Shown one piece after another: positions 49,785 through 60,070 of a DNA stretch of 64,000 nt. The translations under genes and the position numbers were made by a program. The stretch comes from Acidobacteriota bacterium (GTDB lineage Bacteria; Acidobacteriota; Blastocatellia; Pyrinomonadales; Pyrinomonadaceae): the NCBI GenBank assembly GCA_020199775.1, contig JAIVJZ010000002.1:62001-126000 (forward strand). Direction: 5' to 3'. Every line of letters begins with the position of its first letter. The stretch's first letter is position 1. The notes beneath the pieces are model-generated. The model saw nothing but the letters and a program-made list of their open reading frames with translations, ran no database searches and was not told the origin of the DNA.

Positions 49785-51926
49785 ATGAGGAAAAGAGTTT
49801 TCCTGCGGGCGACGCTCGTCGCCGTAGTGCTGGTGTTCTTATCCCCTGTCGTCGCCAGTGCCCAGAAACTACAGTACCCGACCACGAAAAAGGTCGAGCA
49901 GTTCGACACGTACCACGGCGTTAAAGTCGCCGACCCTTACCGCTGGCTTGAGGATGAGAAGTCGCCGGAGGTTGTCAGGTGGGTCGAGGAGCAGAATAAG
50001 GTGACCTCCGCCTACTTGGGGAAAATCCCCTTCCGGGATCAGGTCAGGGTGAGGCTGGAAAAACTCTTCAATTACCCCAAGTACAGCTCCCCGTTCCGGC
50101 GTGGCGAATACTATTTCTTCTCGAAGAACGAAGGGCTCCAGAACCAGTCCGTTCTCTACATGCAGAAGGGTCTGGACGGCACGCCCGAAGTGCTCCTCGA
50201 CCCGAACAAGTTTTCCGCCGAGGGCACGACCCAGCTTGCCGGTTTCGCCCTCTCGAAGGACGCGAAGTACGCCTCCTTCTGTAAAGCCGCGGGCGGCTCG
50301 GACTGGCGCGACTGTTACGTGATGGAGGTGGCGACTCGCAAACAACTCGCCGACGAACTGAAGTGGGTCAAGGTATCCGGGATGGCGTGGGCCGGCGACG
50401 GCTTCTATTACAGCCGCTACGACGCACCGAAGAGCGGCAACCTCATGACCGCGACCAACGAAGGGCACAAGGTCTACTTCCACAAGGTGGGGACGCCCCA
50501 AGAACAGGATGCGCTCGTCTACGAGGACAAGGCCAACCCGCAACGTTTCCACAACGTCTCGACCACCGAGGACGAGCGCTTCGCCATCCTCAACATCTCG
50601 GATCGCGGCAAGGGCAAGAAGGGCAACGCGCTGTTCTTCCGCGACCTCTCGAAGGATGACAAGGCGTGGACGCCTATCGTCGCCGAGGTGGGCGACGACA
50701 TCTACGGCGTCATCGACAACGCCGGCGACAAGTTCCTCCTTCAGACCAATCAGGGCGCGCCGAACTGGAAGGTCGTCCTCTTCGACCCGAAGAACCCCGC
50801 CGAGTCCAACTGGAAAACCGTCCTTGCCGAAAAAGCCGAGCCGCTCCAAAGCGCAGGCACGGGCGGAGGCAAACTCTTCGTCACCTACCTCAAGGACGTG
50901 ACGACGCGCGCCTACGTTTACAGCCTCGACGGGAAGTTGGAGAACGAAGTCGAGTTGCCGGGGCTTGGCGTCGCCGGCGGCTTCGGCGGCAATAAAGACG
51001 ACAAACTCATCTTCTACAGCTTCTCGTCGTTCAATTTCCCGCCCGCCATTTATCGCTACGACATCGCCACTAAAAAGACTGCGCTCTTCCGCACGCCGAC
51101 CATCCCCGACTTCAAGGCCGAGGGCTTCGAGACCAGGCAGGTCTTCTACACGTCGAAGGACGGCACGCGCGTCCCGATGTTCCTCGTCCACAAGAAGGGG
51201 ATCAAACTCGACGGCACGAACCCGACGCTGCTCTACGGCTACGGCGGCTTCAACAGCGTCACCGCCCCGGGCTTCAGCGCGCTGCGCCTCGCCCTTCTGG
51301 AGCAGGGTTTTGTTTACGCCTCGGCGAACATGCGCGGCGGCGGCGAGTACGGCGAGAAGTGGCACGAGGCCGGGACGAAGCTCAAGAAGCAGAACGTCTT
51401 CGACGATTTCATCGCCGCGGGCGAATGGCTGATCGCCAACAAGTACACGTCGCCTCAGAAGCTCGCCATCCACGGCGTCTCCAACGGCGGGTTGCTCGTC
51501 GGCGCGGTCGCCAACCAGCGCCCCGAACTCTTCAAGGCCGTGATCCAGCAGGCCGGCGTGATGGACATGCTGCGGTTCCACAAGTTCACCATCGGGTGGA
51601 ACTGGATCGCCGACTACGGCTCGGCCGACAACCCTGAGGAGTTCAAAGCCCTGTACGCCTACTCGCCGATCCACAACGTCCGCGACAGGGTGAAGTACCC
51701 GGCGACGCTGATCACGACGGCCGACCATGACGACCGCGTCGTTCCCGGTCACTCCTTCAAGTACGCTGCCGTTCTTCAGGAGAAGCAAGCCGGCGACAAC
51801 CCCGTGCTCATTCGCATCGACACCAAGTCCGGCCATGGCGCGAGCAGTACGACGAAAGCCATCGAGCAGTCCGCCGACATCTACTCGTTCTTGATGCACA
51901 ACCTCGGCGTGACCCCGAAGTACTAA
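49785..51926 (+). CDS. Exported prolyl oligopeptidase (peptidase family S9A)
   Basis: 713 residues: signal peptide (to ~residue 27, ending VVASAQ), seven-bladed propeller (~80-430) and alpha/beta-hydrolase domain with the catalytic triad. Ser lies in [11 protein letters not shown] (~565), Asp in [14 protein letters not shown] (~650) and His in [11 protein letters not shown] (~683). [20 protein letters not shown] and [17 protein letters not shown] are family hallmarks. It cleaves after Pro in short peptides, probably in the periplasm. GAGGAG lies 10 bp before the ATG. It is followed closely by the BNR-repeat gene. Confidence 0.95.
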   Translation: MRKRVFLRATLVAVVLVFLSPVVASAQKLQYPTTKKVEQFDTYHGVKVADPYRWLEDEKSPEVVRWVEEQNKVTSAYLGKIPFRDQVRVRLEKLFNYPKYSSPFRRGEYYFFSKNEGLQNQSVLYMQKGLDGTPEVLLDPNKFSAEGTTQLAGFALSKDAKYASFCKAAGGSDWRDCYVMEVATRKQLADELKWVKVSGMAWAGDGFYYSRYDAPKSGNLMTATNEGHKVYFHKVGTPQEQDALVYEDKANPQRFHNVSTTEDERFAILNISDRGKGKKGNALFFRDLSKDDKAWTPIVAEVGDDIYGVIDNAGDKFLLQTNQGAPNWKVVLFDPKNPAESNWKTVLAEKAEPLQSAGTGGGKLFVTYLKDVTTRAYVYSLDGKLENEVELPGLGVAGGFGGNKDDKLIFYSFSSFNFPPAIYRYDIATKKTALFRTPTIPDFKAEGFETRQVFYTSKDGTRVPMFLVHKKGIKLDGTNPTLLYGYGGFNSVTAPGFSALRLALLEQGFVYASANMRGGGEYGEKWHEAGTKLKKQNVFDDFIAAGEWLIANKYTSPQKLAIHGVSNGGLLVGAVANQRPELFKAVIQQAGVMDMLRFHKFTIGWNWIADYGSADNPEEFKALYAYSPIHNVRDRVKYPATLITTADHDDRVVPGHSFKYAAVLQEKQAGDNPVLIRIDTKSGHGASSTTKAIEQSADIYSFLMHNLGVTPKY

Positions 51927-52014
51927 CATGAAAACGTCAGGTGGATGGTTAGCGAACCTAAGCAAGTTCGCTTGGCGGCTCGTTCGTAAATCTTATCTAC
52001 TGGAGAATGTTTCT

Positions 52015-55000
52015 GTGAACAAGCGCCTGCTCTTGGCAGTTGTTTTCTGCGTCTCGCTGGGAGGCGCGTCGGCACAAGTAACACAAAACGCGGCGGCGGA
52101 CGATTACAACCGCATCTTCAAACCAGTTAAATGGCGTTCCATCGGCCCGTTTCGTGGCGGGCGTTCGGTCGCCGGCAGCGGCGTCGTGGGCGACCCCAGA
52201 ACTTATTACATGGGGACGACCGGCGGCGGTCTCTGGAAGACGGACGACATGGGGATCAGTTGGCGAAACATCTCGGACGGTTATTTTAAGACCGGCTCGG
52301 TGGGGGCCATCGCCGTTGCCGGAAGCGACCCGAACGTCGTTTACGTCGGGATGGGCGAACACGCGGTGCGAGGTGTGATGACGCACCACGGAGACGGCGT
52401 GTACAAGTCGACCGACGCGGGGAAGACCTGGAAGCAGACGGGGTTGGAACTGACTCAGCATATCTCACGGATCGTCGTCGATCCTAAAAATCCGAACGTT
52501 GTTCTCGTCGCCGCGCAGGGCGCGCTCTACAGCAAGTCGCCGCAGCGGGGCGTCTATAAATCCACCGACGGCGGGGGCACTTGGAAAAACGTTCTGTTTG
52601 TGGACGATAAGACCGGCGCGGCGGAGTTGTCGATGGACATGACTAACCCGCGCATCCTCTACGCGGCGATGTGGGAGCATGGCCGGCTCCCGTGGAAGGT
52701 GATCAGCGGGGGGCCGGGCAGCGGTCTGTATAAATCCACCGACGGCGGCGAGACGTGGGAAAAGTTGAAAGAGGGGTTGCCGGAAGAGATGGGCAAGATG
52801 GCGATTGCCGTCAGCCGTTCCAACCCGGAAAAGGTTTACGCGCTGATCGAAAGCGATTCCGAGAAGGAAGCGGGCGGTCTGTTCGTCTCGCACGACGCCG
52901 GAAAGAAGTGGAGCCGGATTACCAACGACCACCGTCTGGTGCAGAGGGCGTGGTACTACATCGAACTCTTCATCGACCCGAAAGATGAAGAGACCATTTA
53001 TGTGTTAAGCGCGCCGGCCTTGCGTTCGACCGACGGCGGTAAGACGTGGGAAACCCTGTCGGGCACGCACGGCGATTATCACGATCTCTGGATTAACCCG
53101 GACAACCCGCACAACTTCATCATCTCAAACGACGGCGGCTCCGCGATCACTTTCAACCGGGGGAAGAGTTGGAGCACGCAAAGCAACATGCCGACCGCGC
53201 AGTTTTATCGCATCAACGTGGACAACGGGTTTCCCTATCGCATCTACGGCGGCCAGCAGGACAACACCTCTGTTTCCATCGCCAGCCGGGAGTTGGGCGG
53301 CGGCGGGATTACCCCGGCCAGTTGGACGCCTTCCGCGGGCGGCGAGAGCGCGTTCCTCGCGTTTGACCCGGACGACCCCGGATATGTCTTGGGCGGCAGT
53401 TATCAGGGGACGATTGAGGTGATTGATACAAAAGCGAAGGCGGGCACCGGCATTATGGCCGCGCCCATTCAATACCTCGGCATGGACGCGAAGGATTTGA
53501 AGTACCGTTTCAACTGGAACGCCCCGATCATCTGGAGCAAACACGAACCCAACGCCTACTACCACGCCGCACAGTACGTGCTGAAGACGAGTGACATGGG
53601 CAAGACGTGGAAAGAAGTCTCGCCCGACCTCACGCGCAACGAAAAGGAGAAACAGGGGAAGGGCGGCGGACCGTACACGAACGAAGCGGTCGGCGCGGAG
53701 AATTACGGCACGCTCAGTTACGTCGTCGAATCGCCGCACGAGAAAGGCGTGCTCTGGACGGGCAGCGACGACGGGCTCGTCCACCTGACGCGGGACGGGG
53801 GCGTGGCCTGGAAAAACGTCACCCCGCCCGGTCTGGCGGAATGTTTGATCAACGCCATCGAGGTGTCGCCGCACGATAAAGCGACCGCCTACATCGCGAC
53901 GACCCGGTATAAGTTCAACGACCACGCTCCGGGCTTGTACAAGACCACGGATTACGGGAACAGCTGGACGAAGATCAACAACGGCCTGCCGGCTAACGCC
54001 TTTACGCGCGTCGTGCGTGAGGATGAGGCGCGCAAAGACCTTCTCTTCGCGGGCACTGAAATCGGGCTCTTTGTGTCTTGGAATGGGGGCGGGAATTGGT
54101 CGCCGTTTCAGTTGAATTTGCCCGTCACCCCGATCACCGATCTGCGGATTCACAAGGGCGACTTGATCGCCGCCACGTCGGGGCGGTCGTTCTGGGTCTT
54201 GGATGATCTGGGTCTCATCCGGCAGTACAAAAAAGAGACGCCCGCTTTCGCCATCTACCGGCCTGAAAACGCGTACCTCGTCAACGGGTCGAGCGACATG
54301 GATCAGCCGGGGGAGGAGTTTACCGGGGCCGACAAATTCAGAGGCGTCAACCCGGCGACCGGAGTGGTCTTTTACTACCGGCTGCCCGAGTTGGCGAAGA
54401 CCGACGAAATCACGTTGGAGATCAAAGACGCGGCGGGAAATACCGTTCGCCGCTATGCTTCAAAAGCGGATGATAAGTACAAGAAGTATGACGGCGGCCC
54501 GAAGGCGGAGCCGCTGCTGTCCAAGGCCAGAGGGTTGAACCGGTTTGTGTGGGACATGCGTTACGCGACGATGCCGGGTGTGCCGCTGGTGTACATCGAG
54601 AGCAGTTACGCCGGGCATAAAGCGCCGCCGGGGAAGTACCGCGCCACTTTGAAAATGGCCGAACAGACGGTCGCAACCGAGTGGGAGATTCTCGCCAATC
54701 CGCTCTACCCGACGAGCGCCGCCGGCTATGCTGAGTATCACCAAGTCATGTCGGGCATGGAGACAGAGTTGGCTTCGATGCACCGCCTGGTCAACAGCCT
54801 TTACGAAAAACAGAAACAGCTTGAGTCGCTGCTCGGTTCATTACCCGCCGAGGCGAAATTCAGCCCCATCAAAAAGGAGGGCGAGACGCTGTTAAAGAAA
54901 CTGAAGGCGTGGGATGAAGACATGGTGCAGCGCAAGTCAAAGGCGTACGACGATGTCGAGAACTTCCCCAACAAGTTTACCGCCAATTACATGTTCCTGA

Positions 55001-55179
55001 TTAACCAGACGGAAAGCGATCTGCCCAGAGTAAATCAGCCGTCGCTGGATCGGCTGAAGCAGCTGAATTTGGAATGGTCTGCCTTGAAAACAAAGGCCGA
55101 GGAGATGCTCGACAAAGACATCCCGGCGCTTAATAAACGGTTGTGGGACGCCGGGCTTGGGGCGATCTGGAAAGAATAG
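52015..55179 (+). CDS. Large exported BNR/sortilin-like beta-propeller protein
   Basis: I place the start at GTG 52015 with GGAG 9 bp upstream, because it gives a proper signal peptide ([20 protein letters not shown]); the ATG at 51928 would put 29 odd residues ahead of it. The 1054-residue product has many Asp-box/BNR repeats ([33 protein letters not shown]) in a sortilin/VPS10-like double propeller up to ~700. A C-terminal sandwich and helical part ([18 protein letters not shown]) follow. Often annotated as glycosyl hydrolase, but no catalytic residues can be named. It follows the S9 peptidase by 88 bp, and both are exported. Confidence 0.85.
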   Translation: MNKRLLLAVVFCVSLGGASAQVTQNAAADDYNRIFKPVKWRSIGPFRGGRSVAGSGVVGDPRTYYMGTTGGGLWKTDDMGISWRNISDGYFKTGSVGAIAVAGSDPNVVYVGMGEHAVRGVMTHHGDGVYKSTDAGKTWKQTGLELTQHISRIVVDPKNPNVVLVAAQGALYSKSPQRGVYKSTDGGGTWKNVLFVDDKTGAAELSMDMTNPRILYAAMWEHGRLPWKVISGGPGSGLYKSTDGGETWEKLKEGLPEEMGKMAIAVSRSNPEKVYALIESDSEKEAGGLFVSHDAGKKWSRITNDHRLVQRAWYYIELFIDPKDEETIYVLSAPALRSTDGGKTWETLSGTHGDYHDLWINPDNPHNFIISNDGGSAITFNRGKSWSTQSNMPTAQFYRINVDNGFPYRIYGGQQDNTSVSIASRELGGGGITPASWTPSAGGESAFLAFDPDDPGYVLGGSYQGTIEVIDTKAKAGTGIMAAPIQYLGMDAKDLKYRFNWNAPIIWSKHEPNAYYHAAQYVLKTSDMGKTWKEVSPDLTRNEKEKQGKGGGPYTNEAVGAENYGTLSYVVESPHEKGVLWTGSDDGLVHLTRDGGVAWKNVTPPGLAECLINAIEVSPHDKATAYIATTRYKFNDHAPGLYKTTDYGNSWTKINNGLPANAFTRVVREDEARKDLLFAGTEIGLFVSWNGGGNWSPFQLNLPVTPITDLRIHKGDLIAATSGRSFWVLDDLGLIRQYKKETPAFAIYRPENAYLVNGSSDMDQPGEEFTGADKFRGVNPATGVVFYYRLPELAKTDEITLEIKDAAGNTVRRYASKADDKYKKYDGGPKAEPLLSKARGLNRFVWDMRYATMPGVPLVYIESSYAGHKAPPGKYRATLKMAEQTVATEWEILANPLYPTSAAGYAEYHQVMSGMETELASMHRLVNSLYEKQKQLESLLGSLPAEAKFSPIKKEGETLLKKLKAWDEDMVQRKSKAYDDVENFPNKFTANYMFLINQTESDLPRVNQPSLDRLKQLNLEWSALKTKAEEMLDKDIPALNKRLWDAGLGAIWKE

Positions 55180-55354
55180 AAGCTATAAGCCGCCCGCGGC
55201 GGGGGCACTCGGCGTCGTCGAACCTCTCGTCGCGGCCTCCGTCCTCTTCGTCGGCGTCGAGCACATTGTCGGGCGCGACGAGGCTGGGTTGGCTTGGCCT
55301 AACGTGGGAGATAACCGGCACGCACATACCACCACACATCGCTGTCACGGAAAT

Positions 55355-55957
55355 TCACTTGCCGCGGCATAGGGTTATGGCATGACGGAAAGCTTTGGCG
55401 AATTTTTTGCTCACCTCTTTATCCTCAAAAGTAAATGTCAGAATCGAACCTAATACTTCTTCATCGTTAGGCGCTTTGAAATTTATTCTTACGGAGGTCT
55501 TGTCTTTTAGCGTTTTAAATTTAGCTTGCCACGTTCCATATAACTTATCCATATCTGGCCGGTTGGTTCGCTGCTGAGAGATTTTGCCACTATTAGAGTC
55601 AAGATCGGCCAACGATATTATCACTTCGACTAGAAACGGGGTGCGGGCTTGATTCTGGTATGTCCCTTCATTTCTTAGGAGAAGGGCACAGCCGCCGGCC
55701 TGAACTAACTTGAAACCTTTGTAGAACGACACATCGGTTTTCTTCTCAAAAGGATTCTCATCGGTATTGTTGGCGATACCAATACTCGCATGAGTGAAAC
55801 TTGTCCTGTTCAGCCAATCCAAGGTTTCCGAGAGCGTCGAACTTTGATTTACTTCCGGCAGCGAAACGTTGTTATTTTGGGCAAGAGTTCCTGAGTTTGA
55901 GGCACTGACCGACATCAGCAGTATGAGAGCGAACGTAGACCGCCGAATCATTGTCAT
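55355..55957 (-). CDS. Exported protein of unknown function
   Basis: 200 residues; ATG at 55957 with AGGAG 8 bp upstream. Signal peptide (ALILLMSVSASNSGTLAQ). The mature part reads SETLDWLNRTSFTHASIGIA, FKLVQAGGCALLLRNEGTYQ, and VRINFKAPNDEEVLGSILTF near the end, an alpha/beta pattern that I have seen only as hypothetical in related genomes. No metal or catalytic motif. Confidence 0.7.
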   Translation of the reverse strand: MTMIRRSTFALILLMSVSASNSGTLAQNNNVSLPEVNQSSTLSETLDWLNRTSFTHASIGIANNTDENPFEKKTDVSFYKGFKLVQAGGCALLLRNEGTYQNQARTPFLVEVIISLADLDSNSGKISQQRTNRPDMDKLYGTWQAKFKTLKDKTSVRINFKAPNDEEVLGSILTFTFEDKEVSKKFAKAFRHAITLCRGK

Positions 55958-56131
55958 GTGAATTGCTCCTTAATTGAAGGAAGGTGTCTCACGCTAGGAA
56001 TAACCGGCGAGCCATCAACCTGATTAATACGAGACTCCCTGATTGCGAGCCCGGTTCATCTCCTTGTCACGCATCGGCCAAATTACCACGCCTCCTTATT
56101 GGCGCTTCAGGCACAGGAAGATTTGTGGGAC

Positions 56132-56611
56132 TCACGCGCTACAGCACTTCTTGAATTTCCTCCCGGAGCCGCAGGGGCAAGGCTCGTTGCGCCCGACCTT
56201 CTGAGAGACCGCCGGGATGGCTCCCCCGGAGACGAATCGCCACTCGCCGTCCTCGCGTTCGAAGAGGGAACGCTCCCGGTGAAAGACGGCCACGCCGTCC
56301 CGGTCTTCGTAACGGGCTTCAAAATTAACGTGCGCGCGGTCGGGCGTGGAGGATTCGGAGTCGAGGATGGTAAGGCCGAGCCAGCGCGATTCCCGCGACC
56401 AGCGCCCGGCGGATTCGGGGTCAAATTGCCTGCGGGTCTTTGAGTGATTGCTCTTTGCCAGAAAATCAATCGACCCCGTGGCGTAAGCACTGTAGCGCGC
56501 TCTCATGAGCTGCTCGGGAGCCGAGGCTCGAACCTTACCGCCGATGATGGGTTCGCAACACTGTGCAAACTTCCCGCCGCCGCAGGGGCACTCCTGAAGG
56601 TCGGTATCCAA
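56132..56611 (-). CDS. YchJ-family protein with two SEC-C-type zinc motifs
   Basis: 159 residues. An N-terminal [12 protein letters not shown] motif and a C-terminal [15 protein letters not shown] motif (zinc-binding, as at the SecA C-terminus) enclose an NTF2-like core ([39 protein letters not shown]). This is the YchJ/UPF0225 arrangement, length normal. Function of the family is not settled; a link to protein quality control has been suggested from the SEC-C motif. Confidence 0.92.
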   Translation of the reverse strand: MDTDLQECPCGGGKFAQCCEPIIGGKVRASAPEQLMRARYSAYATGSIDFLAKSNHSKTRRQFDPESAGRWSRESRWLGLTILDSESSTPDRAHVNFEARYEDRDGVAVFHRERSLFEREDGEWRFVSGGAIPAVSQKVGRNEPCPCGSGRKFKKCCSA

Positions 56612-56828
56612 ATCATTTCACCTCAACTGTGTTTGTCGCAGGAGTCATCATACAACAACAGTTGAGATTCAGTTCCGAGACACGACTCAGAACGGCCGGG
56701 CACACGCACCGATATGTCACTTACATGGCGTCTTCGAGTGACGGTCAGTAAAAGTGCAATAGCTGCAACAACATTTAACGCGCAGGACAAAAGATGATCT
56801 ATAATAATCTGCACGGAGGGACGACAAG

Positions 56829-57506
56829 ATGTGCGGACGATTTGCCCGGAAGAGTGATCCGAAGCGGCTCGCTAAAGAATTCAAAGTTGCGGAAGTACCG
56901 CAGGTCGAGGCGCGCTACAACGTGGCTCCGACGCAGGACATTCTCGCCGTGCGAGAATTTGGAGACGGGCGGGAGATGACCTTCTTCAAGTGGGGGCTTG
57001 TGCCTTTCTGGGCGAAGGACGCTTCGATGGGGGCGCGGCTCATCAACGCAAGGAGCGAGACGGTGGAGGAGAAGCCTTCGTTTCGCGAGGCCTTCAAGAA
57101 AAGACGCTGCATCATCCCGGCGGACGGCTTCTACGAGTGGCGGAGAACGGGGGGGAAAAAGCAACCTTTCTTCTTCCGCATGCGCGACGAGCGCCCGTTC
57201 GGTTTTGCCGGTCTGTGGGAGCGGTGGGAAGGAGAGGCGGGTCGGATCATCAACTCCTGCACCATCCTGACGACGGAAGCGAACGAAGTATTACGGCCGG
57301 TGCATGACCGCATGCCCGTCATCCTGCACCCGGATGATTACGAGTTGTGGCTCGGCGCGGACGAGCGAAAGCACGATCTCGCCAGAGAGTTGTTGCGGCC
57401 TTACACGGCCGGGGAGATGCTCGGCTACCCGGTCAGCGCTTCGATCAACAGCCCGCAAAATCAGGGCGCCACATTGATCGAACGGGCGGCGGTGAACTCC
57501 GCCTGA
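56829..57506 (+). CDS. SRAP-family abasic-site DNA-protein crosslink protein (YedK/HMCES-like)
   Basis: 225 residues starting MCGRF; Cys2 becomes N-terminal and forms a thiazolidine with abasic sites in single-stranded DNA. The other active residues are visible: Asn in LINARSETV, Glu in IPADGFYEW and His in VHDRMPVIL. GGAGGGA lies just upstream of the ATG. It protects replication forks at abasic sites. It precedes the AlkB-like gene, so the pair may be a small DNA-repair unit. Confidence 0.95.
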   Translation: MCGRFARKSDPKRLAKEFKVAEVPQVEARYNVAPTQDILAVREFGDGREMTFFKWGLVPFWAKDASMGARLINARSETVEEKPSFREAFKKRRCIIPADGFYEWRRTGGKKQPFFFRMRDERPFGFAGLWERWEGEAGRIINSCTILTTEANEVLRPVHDRMPVILHPDDYELWLGADERKHDLARELLRPYTAGEMLGYPVSASINSPQNQGATLIERAAVNSA

Positions 57507-57593
57507 GACTGACAAGAGAGAGACCTTGCGCGGGGCGGGTCAGGCGACTCCGGCGTCGTATCGTGGCGATCTATTCGGTGTACGCGAGAGCTA

Positions 57594-58190
57594 ATGACAG
57601 CGCAGTTTAACTTCTTTAACGGGACGGGCGGCGCGGGCGAAACCGTGCCGCCTCTCCCCGAAGGCTTCCGCTATCGGCCGGAACTGATCGGCGCGGCCGA
57701 GGAGGACGCGCTCCTCGCGCGCGTGCGCGAACTGCCCTTCCGTGAGTTCGAGTTTCACGGCTACACGGGCAAGCGCCGCGTGGTCTCCTTCGGCTGGCGA
57801 TACGATTTCTCCGCGCGTCATCTCCAGAAAGCGGACGCCATTCCCGCATATCTCCTCGCGCTCAGGGAGGCCGCCGCCACGTTCTCCGGTCTCGAAGCGG
57901 ACGAGTTTCAACATGTGATGGTTACTGAGTACAGCCCCGGCGCGGGCATCGGGTGGCATCGTGATAAGGCCGTCTTCGGGCAGGTCGCCGGTATCTCGCT
58001 GCTCGCCCCGTGCGTTTTGCGCCTGAGGCGTGCGGTAGGCCGGAAGAAGTGGGAGCGCGTGAACGTGTTGGCCGCGCCGCGCTCGGCTTACTTCTTGAGC
58101 GGTCAGGCGCGGTCTGAGTGGGAGCACAGCATCCCGCAGGTGGACGCGCTCCGCTATTCGATCACATTCCGCAACTTGCGCAAAGGCTGA
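57594..58190 (+). CDS. AlkB-like 2-oxoglutarate/Fe(II) dioxygenase
   Basis: 198 residues. The double-stranded beta-helix signature is YSPGAGIGWHRDKAVFG (His-x-Asp), a distal His and RYSITFR near the C-terminus (the 2OG-binding Arg), and substrate-loop FHGYTGKRRVVSFGWRYDF near the start. It should remove alkyl groups from DNA or RNA bases. It starts 87 bp after the SRAP gene, same strand. Confidence 0.9.
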   Translation: MTAQFNFFNGTGGAGETVPPLPEGFRYRPELIGAAEEDALLARVRELPFREFEFHGYTGKRRVVSFGWRYDFSARHLQKADAIPAYLLALREAAATFSGLEADEFQHVMVTEYSPGAGIGWHRDKAVFGQVAGISLLAPCVLRLRRAVGRKKWERVNVLAAPRSAYFLSGQARSEWEHSIPQVDALRYSITFRNLRKG

Positions 58191-58564
58191 GCGTCCCGAG
58201 AGCAACCTCGGGCTGCTCGTGAAACCGGCGGCAGATGGCGGGAGACCACTCTCCCACGGGCGACTCGCCGTCTTTGAACCCTGCACTGCACGGTAGCGAT
58301 CCCCTGGCCGATAAACGTGGTATCGAAGACCAACCCGCCCCGGCAGGAACCGATGAGTAAGCTATTCGTCACGAAACCTAATTCGCGGGGCGCGGAAGCA
58401 GACCTCTGCTTGACAACGTCTTGAGCGACACCTACAGTTTGACGGCAGATGATGAACTCAGTCGAGACAAACGCCCTTTGTGCGGCCGACGCCACGACCG
58501 ACCCGGCGCGTGCATGTTTTTGCGTGTGCGCGTGTGCGCCTTGTTGTCTTTGTCCGGCGGGCGT
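58191..58564. other. Non-coding gap after alkB-like gene
   Basis: About 370 bp without a supported gene. Several stop codons occur in all frames. Toward 58500-58560 there is a GT-rich run. The structured leader of the cysteine synthase operon begins at about 58565. Confidence 0.4.
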
Positions 58565-58640
58565 GGCAGGTGTCTGACATAAACGGTCTCCATTTTATGT
58601 GCAATACCTGCCGGCCGCTCGAATCGAGTGGCCGTTTTCT
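58565..58640 (+). promoter_or_regulatory. Structured leader with terminator-like hairpin before cysM-like gene
   Basis: Three possible stems lie in a row: GGCAGGT (58565-58571) with ACCTGCC (58606-58612), enclosing ACATAAA/TTTATGT, then CGGCCGCTCGA (58612-58622) with TCGAGTGGCCG (58624-58634) followed by TTTTCTTTT. The last looks like an intrinsic terminator 43 bp before the start codon, and it shares a base with the first stem. That arrangement fits transcription attenuation. Confidence 0.45.
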
Positions 58641-58686
58641 TTTGCACGAACTTGAGCGCGCCCGACGCGCGGCGAATAATCCGTGA
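58597..58686 (+). CDS. Possible Cys-containing leader peptide (uORF) of the cysteine operon
   Basis: ATG at 58597 opens a 29-residue frame that starts MCNTCRPLESSGRFLL and ends with TGA overlapping the GTG start of the cysteine synthase gene (GTGA). Two of the first five codons are Cys and they fall inside the hairpin region at 58606-58622. No good ribosome site is visible, so translation is unproven. The coincidence of Cys codons, hairpins and a cysteine gene makes it worth recording. Confidence 0.35.
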   Translation: MCNTCRPLESSGRFLLHELERARRAANNP

Positions 58687-59636
58687 AGAGTACTGCCACA
58701 GTTGAGCCACACGCCCCCGTCAGGCCGGGCGTCGATCTGATGTCGAGCATCGGGCGGACGCCGCTCGTGCGTCTCGGACGCGTGGCGGGCGACGTGCCCG
58801 CCGGAGTCGAGGTCTACGCGAAGGCCGAGCATTTGAATCCCGGCGGTTCGGTCAAAGACCGCGCGGCGCACGCCATGATTCTCGCGGGCGAGCGCGCCGG
58901 TCTGCTCACGCGACGCAAAACCATTCTCGACGCGACGAGCGGCAACACCGGCATCGCCTACGCCATGCTCGGCGCGGCGCGCGGCTACCCGGTCACGCTC
59001 TGCCTGCCGAAGAACGCCAGTTTCGAGCGCAAGCGAATTTTGCGTCTCTACGGCGCGCACCTCGTCGAGACCGATCCGGCCGAAGCCACCGACGGCGCAC
59101 AGCGGCGCGCGCGCCGGTTGGCCGAAGCCGAACCGGAAAAGTATTTCTACCCAGACCAGTACAACAACGACGCCAACTGGCGCGCTCATTACGACGGCAC
59201 AGCCCCGGAAATCTGGGAACAGACGAACGGGCGCGTCACGCACTTCCTCGCCGGTCTCGGAACTTCGGGCACATTCGTCGGCATCGCGCGCCGCCTCAAG
59301 GAGTTGAATGAAAAAATCCGCGCCGTCTCGATGCAGCCCGATTCGCCCTTTCACGGCCTCGAAGGCATGAAGCACATGGCGTCCGCGCTCGTACCCGGCA
59401 TTTATGATCCGGCGGTCGCGGACGAGAACGTCGAAGTGATGACGGAAGACGCGCAGGAGATGACGCGCCGCCTCGCGCGCGAAGAGGGTCTGCTGGTCGG
59501 CGTCAGTTCGGGCGCAAACGTGTTCGCCGCGCTCAGGCTGGCGCGCGGCCTCGCGCCCGGCGCGGTCGTCGTCACCGTCCTGTGCGACGGGGGCGGGAAG
59601 TATCTGAGTGAAAACTTCTGGGAGGAGAACGCTTGA
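58683..59636 (+). CDS. cysM: Cysteine synthase (CysK/CysM family, PLP-dependent)
   Basis: 317 residues from GTG at 58683. PLP Lys58 in LNPGGSVKDRAA, the TSGNTGIAYAM loop, the phosphate loop GLGTSGTFVGIARRL and C-terminal GVSSGANVFAAL are all present. It makes cysteine from an activated serine and a sulfur donor. The adjacent JAMM protease and sulfur-carrier fusion point to the CysM mode, where the donor is a protein thiocarboxylate, as in the mycobacterial mec-cysO-cysM system. Symbol cysM is given on context; the sequence alone fits CysK too. Confidence 0.85.
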   Translation: MKSTATVEPHAPVRPGVDLMSSIGRTPLVRLGRVAGDVPAGVEVYAKAEHLNPGGSVKDRAAHAMILAGERAGLLTRRKTILDATSGNTGIAYAMLGAARGYPVTLCLPKNASFERKRILRLYGAHLVETDPAEATDGAQRRARRLAEAEPEKYFYPDQYNNDANWRAHYDGTAPEIWEQTNGRVTHFLAGLGTSGTFVGIARRLKELNEKIRAVSMQPDSPFHGLEGMKHMASALVPGIYDPAVADENVEVMTEDAQEMTRRLAREEGLLVGVSSGANVFAALRLARGLAPGAVVVTVLCDGGGKYLSENFWEENA

Positions 59637-59637
59637 A

Positions 59638-60066
59638 ATGATAGTTCTCGACCGGGAGCACGAGGAGGCGATCCGTCGCCACGGCGAAGCGGAGTACCCG
59701 CAGGAGTGCTGCGGGCTGCTCCTCGGCCGCACGGAAGCGGACAATCGTAAGACGGTCTCGGAAGTCTATCCCGTCTCCAACGCGCGCGAGGATGAGGCGC
59801 GGCATAACCGCTCGCTCATCCTGCCCGGCGAGTACGTGCGCGGCGAGCGACACGCGCGCAGTCGCGGTCTGGAAGTGGTGGGGAATTACCACTCGCACCC
59901 CGACCACCCGGCCGAGCCGTCACAGTTTGATCTCGAACACGCGTGGCCGACGTGGTCATACGTCATCGTCTCTGTGAGCAAAGGGCAAGCACGCGACCTG
60001 CGTTCGTGGGAGATGCGCGCGGATCGTTCGCAATTCGACGAAGAGGAAATTTTGAAAGGAAGTTGA
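59638..60066 (+). CDS. JAMM/MPN+ metalloprotease (Mec-like)
   Basis: 142 residues from the ATG at 59638, one base after the cysM stop. Zinc site: Glu in YPQECCGLLLG and the JAMM signature HSHPDHPAEPSQFD (His-x-His-x10-Asp with Ser). In Mycobacterium, Mec cuts cysteine from the C-terminus of CysO after CysM has added it. Here the next gene encodes a carrier domain fused to an E1 enzyme, so this protease may instead or also act on that fusion. Length and motif are normal for the family. Confidence 0.9.
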   Translation: MIVLDREHEEAIRRHGEAEYPQECCGLLLGRTEADNRKTVSEVYPVSNAREDEARHNRSLILPGEYVRGERHARSRGLEVVGNYHSHPDHPAEPSQFDLEHAWPTWSYVIVSVSKGQARDLRSWEMRADRSQFDEEEILKGS

Positions 60067-60070
60067 TTTT

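Noticed and set aside
49869..51965. Very long open frame antisense to the prolyl oligopeptidase gene (about 698 codons, minus strand)
   Set aside because: It mirrors a GC-rich real gene with all S9 motifs on the plus strand; its translation is low-complexity Val/Arg/Glu with no family pattern.
53125..54153. Minus-strand open frame antisense to the BNR-repeat gene
   Set aside because: No recognisable protein family; the plus strand carries regular Asp-box repeats and a signal peptide.
55157..55372. Short plus-strand frame with a stretch GVVEPLVAASVLFVGVEHIV resembling HupE/UreJ helices
   Set aside because: Only about 30 residues fit, without start or neighbours of that family; too weak to call even a remnant.
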